DNA from: Rhodobiaceae bacterium
GTDB lineage: Bacteria; Pseudomonadota; Alphaproteobacteria; Rhizobiales; Tepidamorphaceae
Direction of reading: 5' to 3'
Length of the DNA: 64,000 nt
Assembly (NCBI GenBank): GCA_020637895.1
Contig: JACKJP010000007.1
Location: 129,706 to 193,705 of the forward strand
Below, piece after piece: positions 43,169-50,791 of the stretch. Every line of letters begins with the position of its first letter. The first letter of the stretch is position 1. The notes under the pieces are model-generated. The model was given only the letters and a program-made list of their open reading frames with translations, was not told the origin of the DNA and did no database searches. Both the position numbers and the translations under genes were made by a program.

Positions 43169-43651
43169 TCACTGCAAATTGCCGAACATCCGATGCCGGA
43201 CAATGTCGCCTTGCTTGAGCCCGATACGGCGCGCCGTGCCCGCAGCGACCTCAAGAACCGCACGGGCTGGCCCGCGCGACCCGATAATATCGCGCGAGAA
43301 CGGCTCGGTATTGCGCGCGATCCGGGTCACCGACCCGTCGGCGGCCAGAAAGATCATGTCGAGAGAGATCTGCGTGTTCTCCATCCACATCGTGATTTCC
43401 TGATCGCGTGCAAAATCGAAAAGCATCCCACGATCTGGCGCCAGCGAGGGTCGGAACATCAGCCCCCTTGAACGCAGGGCCGGCGTATCGGCGAATTCGA
43501 CCATGAAATCGTTGCGCCCCTGGGCGGTCTCGATCACCAGCGGTTCAAAGGAGGTACGGGGCGCTTCGGCGCGCGCGGGCGCCAACAGCGTCAGAAACGC
43601 CAGCAATAGTGCGGCGAGCCCGACAGAAAGCCAGGAGGCAGTCTTGATCAT
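43169..43651 (-). CDS. Exported DUF192 family protein
   Basis: Small periplasmic protein of unknown function. A signal peptide (MIKTASWLSVGLAALLLAFLTL region ending ARA) is followed by a DUF192 domain with FADTPALRSRGLMFRPSLAPDRGMLF, then MWMENTQISLDMIFLAADG, the family hallmark. The length of 160 aa is normal. It follows the cold-shock gene by 4 bp on the same strand, a pairing that recurs in alphaproteobacteria. No catalytic role is known. Confidence 0.88.
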   Translation of the reverse strand: MIKTASWLSVGLAALLLAFLTLLAPARAEAPRTSFEPLVIETAQGRNDFMVEFADTPALRSRGLMFRPSLAPDRGMLFDFARDQEITMWMENTQISLDMIFLAADGSVTRIARNTEPFSRDIIGSRGPARAVLEVAAGTARRIGLKQGDIVRHRMFGNLQ

Positions 43652-43655
43652 CTTG

Positions 43656-44234
43656 CTAGTGTGAGGGAAACGGCGCCGGTCCGTCCAGTTGAACTTCGGC
43701 GGCCATCAGACCCTTCGGACCTGGGCCGTATCGGACCAATACGGTCTGGCCCGGATGAAGCTCGCTGATACCGAACTGCCGCAATGTCTCCATATGGACG
43801 AAGATATCGGGCGAACCGGGCCCGCATGTCAGGAAGCCATAGCCCCTGATGCGATTGAACCACTTGACCTCCGCACGGACCTGCTCGCTGGTCGCCTGCA
43901 CCTGAACGTGCGTGCGGGCGGGCATCTCGGCGGGGTGAATCGCATGGGAGTTGTCCATGGAGACGATACGGAAAGCCTGCAGGCCACGCGGACGGTTCAG
44001 CGCCTCGCAAACGATGCGCGCGCCTTCAAAAGCGGTCTGGTAGCCGTCGCGTCGGAGGCACGTGACATGAAGCAGCACATCCGGCAGACCGCTATCGGGC
44101 ACGATGAAGCCAAATCCCTTGGATACATCGAACCACTTTACCGTCCCGACGATCTCGACCACGTCGATGGCCGTATCCTGGCGCGCTTCATCTATCCACG
44201 CCGTATCGTCGACCTTGCCGAACTTGCCCCCCAT
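43656..44234 (-). CDS. Double cold-shock-domain protein
   Basis: RNA/DNA-binding protein with two cold-shock domains, likely an RNA chaperone. Domain 1 (about residues 28-92) starts VGTVKWFDVSKGFGFIVPD; domain 2 (about 121-183) starts AEVKWFNRIRGYGFLTCG. Both keep the RNP1 aromatic residues, and RNP2 is read as DVLLHVT and DIFVHME. In domain 1 the usual Lys/Gly-rich RNP1 is kept; in domain 2 Tyr replaces the first Phe. Two-domain CSPs of about 190 aa are typical of alphaproteobacteria. It is cotranscribed with DUF192. Confidence 0.92.
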   Translation of the reverse strand: MGGKFGKVDDTAWIDEARQDTAIDVVEIVGTVKWFDVSKGFGFIVPDSGLPDVLLHVTCLRRDGYQTAFEGARIVCEALNRPRGLQAFRIVSMDNSHAIHPAEMPARTHVQVQATSEQVRAEVKWFNRIRGYGFLTCGPGSPDIFVHMETLRQFGISELHPGQTVLVRYGPGPKGLMAAEVQLDGPAPFPSH

Positions 44235-44442
44235 CGAGATTACTCCACACCCTGCCGCCGCTCAGATGAGCATGATTCGCCCAAGTCCATCTTCCAATCA
44301 ATAGAGCAAAAGATCAAATACGGATGGGCAGTTTACACATATGGACGCTGCGGCAACCTTGAACCTTTCGCGGCGAGCCAACATTTCCGTATCGACACGC
44401 CTATCGACGAAGAGAGTCTAGAGCCGACAAGGGGAGATTTCC

Positions 44443-44880
44443 ATGCGTTACCTGCACACCATGATCCGCATTCGCGATGTTGAAGAATCGCTGCGCTTTT
44501 TCAGCCTGCTGGGCATGAGCGAGGTTCGCCGGATCGAAAACGAGCAAGGGCGGTTTACGCTGATTTTCCTTGCCGCATCGGAAGATGAAGAGGCCGGCCG
44601 GTCCATCAAGGCACCGCTTGTCGAACTGACCTACAACTGGGATCCGGAGGACTATGGAGAGGGGCGCAATTTTGGCCACCTCGCCTATGAAGTCGATGAC
44701 ATCTATACGCTTTGCCAGCACCTGCAGGACAATGGCGTGACCATCAACCGTCCACCGCGCGACGGGCGCATGGCGTTTATCCGCACGCCCGACAACATCT
44801 CCATCGAACTGCTCCAGAAGGGCGACGCGCAGGCGCCTGCCGAGCCTTGGAAATCAATGGAGAACACAGGCCACTGGTAA
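44443..44880 (+). CDS. gloA: Lactoylglutathione lyase (glyoxalase I)
   Basis: Converts the hemithioacetal of methylglyoxal and glutathione to S-lactoylglutathione. The 145-aa VOC-fold protein shows the expected metal ligands: His5 in MRYLHTMIRI, Glu in PLVELTYNW, His in NFGHLAYEVDD and Glu in ISIELLQ. The GLGMSEVRR-type turn (LLGMSEVRRIEN) is also present. Length is slightly above the usual 135. A GGGGAGATTTCC ribosome-binding site precedes the ATG. It lies 56 bp upstream of tRNA-Glu, outside the inserted segment. Confidence 0.94.
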   Translation: MRYLHTMIRIRDVEESLRFFSLLGMSEVRRIENEQGRFTLIFLAASEDEEAGRSIKAPLVELTYNWDPEDYGEGRNFGHLAYEVDDIYTLCQHLQDNGVTINRPPRDGRMAFIRTPDNISIELLQKGDAQAPAEPWKSMENTGHW

Positions 44881-44936
44881 AACCGCTCGTGATGGTTGCG
44901 GGCGAACGGATTCGCATCTATAAGCCTGCACCGCGG

Positions 44937-45011
44937 GCGCCCTTCGTCTATCGGTTAGGACGCCAGATTTTCAATCTGGAAAGACGGGTTCGACTCCCGT
45001 AGGGCGCGCCA
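44937..45011 (+). tRNA. tRNA-Glu (TTC), integration site of the adjacent island
   Basis: 75-nt cloverleaf with encoded CCA. Acceptor GCGCCCT pairs with AGGGCGC, the anticodon loop TTTTCAA carries TTC, and the T arm is GGTTCGACTCC. Its last 16 nt (44996-45011) are repeated perfectly at 47271-47286. Confidence 0.95.
44996..45011 (+). repeat. Left att-like direct repeat (tRNA-Glu 3' end)
   Basis: CCCGTAGGGCGCGCCA, the 3' end of tRNA-Glu. The copy at 47271-47286 is identical over exactly 16 bp, with mismatched flanks on both sides (T/G and A/C). Confidence 0.8.
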
Positions 45012-45040
45012 AAGTTCCAATAATTCAATGATTTATTTAA

Positions 45041-45049
45041 AGGTGGGAG
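45041..45049 (+). repeat. Subterminal 9-bp repeat, left copy
   Basis: AGGTGGGAG, 30 bp inside the left end. A second copy lies at 47212-47220, 51 bp inside the right repeat. These might be recombinase arm or excisionase sites, or chance. Confidence 0.35.
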
Positions 45050-45145
45050 CTAAGTCTCTCCGGGACTGTCTATGTTGTTTGCCCAGCGACGCTCACTTCT
45101 GTCACCTGGACTCGTGCGACACAATTCGTAAATTTCAAAAAAAAG

Positions 45146-45769
45146 TCATCCGCACGCATCTGGAAAACACGCGGTCAACATCGACTTCCTGTCCATTCGA
45201 GGCCAATGTGGATCAAGCTCGATGCCACTAAGTAACTCGGCAACATCGGCGTCACAGTCGCAGACATGGCGCTCAGGCCCATGAGCAATCAGCCAAAGCT
45301 GGGTGATCAAGATTGCACGCTTTTGTTTCTTTGGCGGGTTGCCTTTTAGGCTATCTCGCTCAACCAAACAGATGTGACAATGGCTTTCTTCATCATCCTC
45401 GGGGCAGTGCTCAACGGCACAGCAGTATATTTCATTGCAAAGACTAAGGATGTCGCCGACCGACATTAGATAGCATCCGAGGTAGTGACGCGCCTGATCG
45501 ACTGGTATCGGAACGCTACCGGATTTATCTAAGATTCGGGCATTCCCCGCTGCGGCCACCTGGCACCCGTATGCATGGGCATCGTCAACGCGCTCGTAAT
45601 ATGAACACCATCCGACGGACGTTAGAAACCGATTACCACTTTTGCGGAATTCCAATAGGGCTGCAGCGAAAAGGCCGGGATCTGAACCTGACGGTATTGG
45701 TACTTTCGGATAAATTGCGCTTCGAACAACATATTCTGATTCACCTAAGCAGGGGCTTTTTCCTGACAA
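45146..45769 (-). CDS. Unknown Cys/His-rich protein (islet gene 3)
   Basis: Not recognised. The 207-aa product has 14 cysteines, with a dense cluster at residues 111-134: Cys111, Cys116-Cys117, His121-Cys122, His130-Cys131-His132, Cys134. A second pair is Cys170 and Cys172. This spacing suggests a metal site, perhaps zinc. There is no signal peptide or membrane span, so the cysteines are probably cytosolic ligands, not disulfides. The start is a TTG at 45769 preceded by a GGGGAG; it overlaps the end of gene 2 by 25 nt. It is last in the three-gene operon, and its base composition is AT-rich compared with the chromosome around it. Confidence 0.6.
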   Translation of the reverse strand: MSGKSPCLGESEYVVRSAIYPKVPIPSGSDPGLFAAALLEFRKSGNRFLTSVGWCSYYERVDDAHAYGCQVAAAGNARILDKSGSVPIPVDQARHYLGCYLMSVGDILSLCNEIYCCAVEHCPEDDEESHCHICLVERDSLKGNPPKKQKRAILITQLWLIAHGPERHVCDCDADVAELLSGIELDPHWPRMDRKSMLTACFPDACG

Positions 45770-46329
45770 TGGCTCCCCCCTTCCAAAGCCTCCCCAATGA
45801 GTAGAAACTCATCACGAGATATTTGTAGATTCACGCTCTCTTTGCCGTCGGCATCAAGCTCAGTAATATAAAAATATTCGTCTTCGGACGTGATCAGCCT
45901 CTTAGCGGCCCCTTTCTTCCACACAAACGTGACCGCATCCCCTCCGTGGGAAAAGATCTGGGGCGCCGGCAACTTGAGACCGTAAAGACGATTCGCCAAC
46001 GATCTAGCGTCCTTATATGTCGCAACGTCAATGCCGAAGCCGAATTCATCATCGGATTGCAACATAGAGTCGAGCAAATCTTTAATATGCGAATAGGCTT
46101 GCAAAAGCTCCTGATCGGCTTGGCTGGTGCGGCTCTGTGTCGCTGACTCTTCGACTAGGAGGCGTGGTGCGTTGGTCCGTCTAGTTTCGATTAAGTCCGT
46201 CGCCGAGTGCATCGTGCTGCTCGGCTCGACGACGATTTCAGACACAGAACTGCTGCCCCCATAACCCCTTAGGTCCACTATCACTCTGAATGGGTTCTTT
46301 GTGCCGGAAACCTGAAATGACTTATGCAT
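45745..46329 (-). CDS. Unknown protein with LPxPxI...W motif (islet gene 2)
   Basis: Not assigned to a named family. The 194-aa product has a variable N-terminal half and a C-terminal small domain with LPAPQIFSHGGDAVTFVW (120-137), then strands ending EYFYITELDADG. The pattern Leu-Pro-x-Pro-x-Ile, Gly-Gly/Asp turn and a Trp-ended strand recalls a widespread group of uncharacterised small proteins found beside other unknown genes; that resemblance is an impression. The ATG overlaps the stop of gene 1 by 8 nt, and its own end overlaps gene 3 by 25 nt, so all three are translationally coupled. Confidence 0.6.
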   Translation of the reverse strand: MHKSFQVSGTKNPFRVIVDLRGYGGSSSVSEIVVEPSSTMHSATDLIETRRTNAPRLLVEESATQSRTSQADQELLQAYSHIKDLLDSMLQSDDEFGFGIDVATYKDARSLANRLYGLKLPAPQIFSHGGDAVTFVWKKGAAKRLITSEDEYFYITELDADGKESVNLQISRDEFLLIGEALEGGSHCQEKAPA

Positions 46330-47056
46330 CGCTCCACTTTCTTGCCTGACCGTTCGCCGCGAGAAATCGTATCTCCTCCATTATGTTCTGAAACAGTATA
46401 GCCTGATCAGAGTGTGAGATCGCGTTGCTAACTGGCACCGTGTTGATATCAAAAATCGTCGAAGCTATATAAAAATTATGGCTGGTTGGCTGTTGTTCAA
46501 TAGGAGACTCCATTAACAAAAGCTGAGACACCGATTCACATGTCCATCGAACTAATCGATTAATCTGGAACGGGGGTCTCTTTGCGGGGCAGCGTTCGTT
46601 AATTTGCAAAATAAAATCCGCCGTCGTGTCACTTGGAAGAGGCTCGCCAGTCTTCTCTCGCAAATAGCTATTTGCGCTCGAGAGTCCTTCAAACCTCTCG
46701 TACAGGTCAACCACACCAGCCAAGCGATGAACCTGAGGAATTTCAGGTAAGGAAATGACCCTATCGCAAATATCCTGCGCAACTTCGACGGCGTTTTCAA
46801 TTTTGCCCAAGCCACCTTGGCCGTACTGGGCTTGGACTATGAAATCCACGCGCGCGCTTTGAATTTGGACTCGACGCTCGACCGAGTCGATCGATGCAGA
46901 CGCTTTTGAAACGAGTTCCAAAGGGCCCTGAGGTTTCGGGTATATGTTAATGCTTTCAGGTTCTGAGCCGAAGACATGCGAGAAAAGGCTTTGTGCGTTA
47001 AGCCCAGCGATTTCTCGACTAAAAACCGCAATCTGAATGGCGCGACCGACCTGCAC
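46322..47056 (-). CDS. Unknown protein (islet gene 1)
   Basis: Not recognised. The 244-aa protein is soluble, with a strand-rich N-terminal part (RRVQIQSARVDFIVQAQ around residue 61) and a helical C-terminal end (SHSDQAILFQNIMEEIRFLAANG). A strand-then-helix layout with a late FDIN segment loosely recalls the TIGR04255 group of sporadically distributed proteins, but I would not assign it. The start is a GTG at 47056 with a GGGGG stretch upstream. It is first of the three-gene operon, 57 nt downstream of a plausible promoter -10. Confidence 0.6.
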   Translation of the reverse strand: MQVGRAIQIAVFSREIAGLNAQSLFSHVFGSEPESINIYPKPQGPLELVSKASASIDSVERRVQIQSARVDFIVQAQYGQGGLGKIENAVEVAQDICDRVISLPEIPQVHRLAGVVDLYERFEGLSSANSYLREKTGEPLPSDTTADFILQINERCPAKRPPFQINRLVRWTCESVSQLLLMESPIEQQPTSHNFYIASTIFDINTVPVSNAISHSDQAILFQNIMEEIRFLAANGQARKWSDA

Positions 47057-47112
47057 GAAATCCCCCAGATGAAACCTTTAATTTACCGCGCAGTAGAGTA
47101 GGTACTACACCT

Positions 47113-47140
47113 CATATAAACGGTAAACGGCGTTGATCAA
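47113..47140 (-). promoter_or_regulatory. Candidate promoter of the islet operon
   Basis: On the minus strand: TTGATC (47140-47135), 16-bp spacer, TATATG (47118-47113). It leaves a leader of about 50 nt before the GTG at 47056. Confidence 0.5.
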
Positions 47141-47185
47141 AATTGGACAAAAGCGCGTCCATTCGGCCATCTTGAGAGCTCATCG

Positions 47186-47221
47186 ACTCCCACTGAAATC
47201 ACACCTGAACGAGGTGGGAGT
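47186..47221. repeat. Inverted repeat near the right end of the islet
   Basis: ACTCCCAC (47186-47193) and GTGGGAGT (47214-47221) are perfect 8-bp inverted copies 20 nt apart. The right arm overlaps the second copy of AGGTGGGAG (47212-47220). Such subterminal repeats fit arm-type recombinase or regulator sites, but chance cannot be excluded. Confidence 0.4.
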
Positions 47222-47270
47222 AAAAACGCCATTTTTCCTTCTTTTAGCGACCATTGGCGCTTTCGCGGTG

Positions 47271-47286
47271 CCCGTAGGGCGCGCCA
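47271..47286 (+). repeat. Right att-like direct repeat
   Basis: Perfect copy of the 16-nt tRNA-Glu 3' end, CCCGTAGGGCGCGCCA, with no remaining tRNA sequence upstream of it. It marks the distal boundary of the insert. Confidence 0.8.
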
Positions 47287-47326
47287 CCTTCTCCTGAAAC
47301 ATTTTCGATCAGACCTGCGCCTTTCA

Positions 47327-48085
47327 TCAAAGGCGCTGAAGGTCATTGTCGATGGGTATGACCTGCCCTGAAATCGACTTGCCGGCGTCGGAGGCGAGAA
47401 AGACCGCGAGCGCGCCGATGTCGCGCGGATCGACGAAGCGTTTCAGCGACTGGTTGGCCGTGAGAGCGGCCTGCACCTCCTCGACCGTCGTGCCGGTTGC
47501 CGCCGCCCGGTCATGCCAAATCCTGCGGACGCGATCCCCGTCCACCGATCCGGGCGCTATGGCATTTGCCCGAATGCCGTACTGACCCAGTTCCACCGCC
47601 AGCGTCTTGGTGAACCCGATCAACCCCGATTTCGCAGCCGAATAGGGCGAGCGCAGCGGGAAACCCTTGCGGCCGCCTATCGACGTCATGTTGATGATCA
47701 CGCCGCGACCGGACTTGATCAGATGCGGCACGCAGAGCCGCGTGACATTGAATGCGCCGGAAAGATTGACCGCGATAACGCGGTTCCATTCGTCCGGTTG
47801 TATATCCTGCACCGCTCTGGTCGGGCCGCCGATACCGGCATTGTTGACCAGGACATCAAGACCACCAAGCAGGCCCACCGCCTCGGTGACCATTTTTTCA
47901 ACGGCTGCCGGATCGCCGACATCGCAATTGCCGGTCTTCAGGTCCGGCATTTCGCTCGCAGCCACCTTCAGCGCGCCATCATCGATATCGCAGACATAGA
48001 CTTCCGCGCCCGTCTCGATAAACGCACGGGCAATTTCACGCCCGATGCCGGCGCCACCGGCAGTGACCAGAACTTTCAACGCCAT
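47327..48085 (-). CDS. SDR family oxidoreductase
   Basis: Classical short-chain dehydrogenase/reductase of 252 aa. It has the cofactor motif TAGGAGIGREIA (about residues 8-19), the acidic residue in YVCDIDDG that favours NAD(H), the NNAG motif in VLVNNAGIGG, the catalytic Ser in NMTSIGG and YSAAK as the catalytic Tyr/Lys pair. The C-terminal ISGQVIPIDNDLQ is usual. The substrate is unknown. It lies immediately beyond the right boundary of the tRNA-Glu islet and its coding region appears unaffected by the insertion. Confidence 0.88.
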   Translation of the reverse strand: MALKVLVTAGGAGIGREIARAFIETGAEVYVCDIDDGALKVAASEMPDLKTGNCDVGDPAAVEKMVTEAVGLLGGLDVLVNNAGIGGPTRAVQDIQPDEWNRVIAVNLSGAFNVTRLCVPHLIKSGRGVIINMTSIGGRKGFPLRSPYSAAKSGLIGFTKTLAVELGQYGIRANAIAPGSVDGDRVRRIWHDRAAATGTTVEEVQAALTANQSLKRFVDPRDIGALAVFLASDAGKSISGQVIPIDNDLQRL

Positions 48086-48259
48086 CGACTTTTTCCTCCC
48101 ACTGCTGAATTGGCCGCATCTTCACCCCATGCGCCAGTGCGGCGTCAATGCAGTTTGTCTGCCCTCCGGACCGGTCAACCGTCTTGACAGGACCGGTGTC
48201 GCCAAGCCTGATGGCGCAACGGACAGGCCGGTTCGGCCAGACCGCTTTTGGAGACGGGG

Positions 48260-48976
48260 TTGGGCTATATTGCCGCCGCGCTGGCAGGTGTTGTCGGAAC
48301 CGTAGTGGGCTGGCTCGCTGCGGCGCTGCTCGCCGTCGCGATCGGCAGCGCGCTTGGCGTGAGCGATCGCGAAGGCGCGCTCGCCATGTCGGCCTTCTTT
48401 GCCATCGGACCGATAGGCGGTCTGACCGGCCTGGTACTGGCGGTCTGGCTCGTCATGCGCCGCCGGCGTCGCAAGGGCCTGACGGCCACCGCCAGCCATC
48501 TGGGAGCAGCGGTTGCGGGCGTCGTCGTCGCGGCAGTTCTTGTCGCCGGCGGTTTCTGGCTGACGCGCCCCTTCACCAATGGCAATGGCCTGCCACCCGA
48601 GCTTGTATTCGAAATCCTCATGCCGGCAGGCGCCAAGCCGCCCGAGCTGGTGAGCCGCGCCGACGCGCTGGCGCGGCGCAGCCCGATCGAGTTGCAGACA
48701 TCCGAGAATGTCATGTCGGCCCAGATCAGCTCTGTTCGCATGGAAGGCGACCGCCCGATCGTGACGGGACGGGTCGAGATGGCATTCAGGGCGCGCAGCC
48801 GGCTGCTGGTTTTCAGGCAACCGGGCGGCGCAGTCGTATTCGATATCGATCTGCCGCGTTCACCCGGGCATGAGGCAGAATTCACACCGTGGCAGGCATC
48901 AACTGTCCTGCAGAATGGCGTACGCCTGGAGGGCTTCCACATCCGTTATCGCAGCGCGCTGCCGGGTGTCGAGTAG
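48260..48976 (+). CDS. Hypothetical membrane protein
   Basis: Unknown function. The product of about 238 aa has three predicted membrane spans in the first 110 residues. The first two are separated by a Gly-rich turn, and the second ends in MRRRRRKG, suggesting a cytoplasmic basic loop. A soluble domain with beta-strand character follows (PPELVFEILMPAG to FHIRYRSALPG), probably periplasmic. The start is uncertain: a TTG at 48260 follows a GGAG, another in-frame TTG lies at 48248. It converges with the TRAP binding-protein gene. Confidence 0.65.
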   Translation: MGYIAAALAGVVGTVVGWLAAALLAVAIGSALGVSDREGALAMSAFFAIGPIGGLTGLVLAVWLVMRRRRRKGLTATASHLGAAVAGVVVAAVLVAGGFWLTRPFTNGNGLPPELVFEILMPAGAKPPELVSRADALARRSPIELQTSENVMSAQISSVRMEGDRPIVTGRVEMAFRARSRLLVFRQPGGAVVFDIDLPRSPGHEAEFTPWQASTVLQNGVRLEGFHIRYRSALPGVE

Positions 48977-49108
48977 CGCGCTTTGCTATCGCGCCTTGCG
49001 GACTCGCCCAATCAAGACAAGCATTAGCGGCATAAGTTTTTTGCGCTTCTGCGACGACCGGGGCTTGCGGCGCCGACTGCGCGCCTCAAGCACCCCCACG
49101 CCTGCTAC

Positions 49109-50140
49109 CTAGTTGGCCACTTTGTAGTTTTCCACAAATTCCAGCATCGCCGCCGGATCCGACAGTCCTGCTTCCATTGCTTTGGCGATCCATTCCTGAC
49201 GAACCGGCTCAATAGCCTTCTTCAAAGCCGACAGAGTGTCCGGCGACATTGTCACGAAGGTAGCTCCGCCATTCTTCAGAACATCGATCGCCTGGTCCTG
49301 AGCCACTTTCAAGGCATCACCTGCCCGCTTCGCCAGTGCTGCGCCGGAAACGCTGTCGATGGCCTTCTTGTCTGCATCGGAAAGCTTGTCCCACACGCCC
49401 TTATTCATCGCAATCACGACGACCGTCGTTGAAACTCCACCGGGAACTCGAGTGATTGTTTTGAGTACGCCGTCGAGCTTGAAACCGACGACTGAGTCAT
49501 ATGGAAACACAGCGCCGTCGATAATCCCGCCGTTGGCAAGCTCATAGACTTCGGAAGCGGGTTTTGAGACAGGAACGGCGCCGAGCAACTCCAAGGCTTG
49601 CGTGACCGCTGGTGCGGGAGTCCGGATCTTAAGACCCTTGAGATCGTCGAGGCTATTGATCGCCTGCTTTGTCATTGAAAACTGGCCGGAATTAGCACAG
49701 TAAATGCCGATGATATGGACTTCCTTGAAATAATCGATCGGGGCCAGGAACTTATCATAGGCTGCCCAGTCAGCGGGACAACGCTGCTGCGGATCATCAC
49801 CAAGGAATGCACCCTCGAGACCCTCGATGGCAGTGAACCGACCCGGTGTATAACCGGGCAGAACAAACGTGATGTCAGCCAGGCCATCAGCCGCTACGTC
49901 ATATTGGCCTGCAACTGTTCCGATCACCTTTGGCGAGACATCGACCTTGACCCGGCCGTCTGTCGCCTTCTCTACCGCTTCCATCCATGGAAGCATGATG
50001 TCCTTATGAAAGACATAGCTGGGTGGAAGCCAATTCGAATAACGAAGAGTTGTACCTTCAGCGCTCGCCGGCGACACGATAAAACCCGCGGCGATCATGC
50101 AAATCAGAGCTGCACCAGCCCAAATCCTGTGATGAAACAT
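49109..50140 (-). CDS. TRAP transporter substrate-binding protein (DctP family), orphan
   Basis: Periplasmic binding protein of a tripartite ATP-independent transporter, usually for organic acids. A signal peptide (MFHHRIWAGAALICMIAAGF region ending ASA) precedes LRYSNWLPPSYVFHKDIMLPW. Family features include KGLKIRTPAPAVTQALELLG and the EVYELANGGIIDG signature with the carboxylate-binding Arg in KIRTP. The length of 343 aa is normal. It is last in the catabolic unit that begins with the enoyl-CoA hydratase. No dctQ or dctM membrane subunit lies in the window, so it must work with a transporter encoded elsewhere. A GGGAGG site precedes ATG 50140. Confidence 0.9.
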   Translation of the reverse strand: MFHHRIWAGAALICMIAAGFIVSPASAEGTTLRYSNWLPPSYVFHKDIMLPWMEAVEKATDGRVKVDVSPKVIGTVAGQYDVAADGLADITFVLPGYTPGRFTAIEGLEGAFLGDDPQQRCPADWAAYDKFLAPIDYFKEVHIIGIYCANSGQFSMTKQAINSLDDLKGLKIRTPAPAVTQALELLGAVPVSKPASEVYELANGGIIDGAVFPYDSVVGFKLDGVLKTITRVPGGVSTTVVVIAMNKGVWDKLSDADKKAIDSVSGAALAKRAGDALKVAQDQAIDVLKNGGATFVTMSPDTLSALKKAIEPVRQEWIAKAMEAGLSDPAAMLEFVENYKVAN

Positions 50141-50221
50141 CGTAACCTCCCTTATTGCCCAATCAGGCGTTGCTATTTTCGATTTCAATGCGAAGAACTG
50201 TCTGATTTATCTTTCATTCCC

Positions 50222-50791
50222 TCAAACCTTCGGCCGAATTTGATCGGGAGCAGGCTGCACCTTCCTTTTGCGGATAAGGCTGATGTGCTCGCCGGTCTGT
50301 GTGACCTGACCGTCTTGATTGATGAGATCGATCTGCTCGGTGACGATGCCGGCACCAGGCCGACTTGCACTGTCTCTCAATGCGGCGATCCGCAGGCGCA
50401 CGTGAACGCTGTCGCCAATCCTGATTGGCAATTTGAAACGCCAGTTGTTCCAGCTGAGAGACGCCAGACCGGACTCGTGAATGTGTCCCGTTAACGCGAT
50501 CAACCCCTGAGCGATTACAAGCCCGAGCAAGCCGTGGGCGATGCGCTCGCCAAACTCGCTGCGTGCCGCGAATTCCGCATCCATGTGAATTGGCATGAAA
50601 TCGCCTGTCAGGCCGGCAAATGTTGCGAGCTCGGCGGCAGTGATCGTTCGCGCAGAGGTTACGAGCGTCTGGCCGACGTGGAAATCTTCAAACCAGTAAC
50701 TGCTCGGAGCGATAATCGTATCCCGATCGTCGGCCTGGCCGGATCTCGGGTTGGGCATCGGGGCCACGGACCGATCGGAAATATCGTTCAT
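50222..50791 (-). CDS. MaoC-like dehydratase
   Basis: Hotdog-fold protein of the MaoC (R-specific enoyl-CoA hydratase) family, 189 aa. It shows WFEDFHVGQTLVTSARTITAAEL, the catalytic-type segment FAGLTGDFMPIHMDAEFA with the Asp and His dyad, and FGERIAHGLLGLVIAQGL. The ATG at 50791 overlaps the ligase stop by 4 nt (ATGA), so translation is coupled. Its position after an acyl-CoA ligase suggests it hydrates the corresponding enoyl-CoA. The N-terminal 25 residues are an unconserved leader without signal-peptide character. Confidence 0.87.
   Translation of the reverse strand: MNDISDRSVAPMPNPRSGQADDRDTIIAPSSYWFEDFHVGQTLVTSARTITAAELATFAGLTGDFMPIHMDAEFAARSEFGERIAHGLLGLVIAQGLIALTGHIHESGLASLSWNNWRFKLPIRIGDSVHVRLRIAALRDSASRPGAGIVTEQIDLINQDGQVTQTGEHISLIRKRKVQPAPDQIRPKV

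Larger units (their letters stand above)
45012..47286. mobile_element. 2.3-kb tRNA-Glu-associated genomic islet without integrase
   Basis: The segment between the two 16-bp repeats differs from its surroundings. It is visibly AT-richer, uses many AAA, TTA and ATA-type codons, and holds three overlapping genes with no recognised homologues. The repeat layout, with an intact tRNA at one end and a detached tRNA 3' fragment at the other, is the footprint of tyrosine-recombinase integration. No integrase, transposase or phage gene is present, so it is either a remnant or a satellite mobilised in trans. The 134 bp next to the tRNA are AT-rich and non-coding. Confidence 0.7.

Noticed and set aside
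47137..47346. 69-codon minus-strand frame spanning the right end of the islet
   Set aside because: It crosses the right att-like repeat into the SDR gene region and has no start signal or motif.
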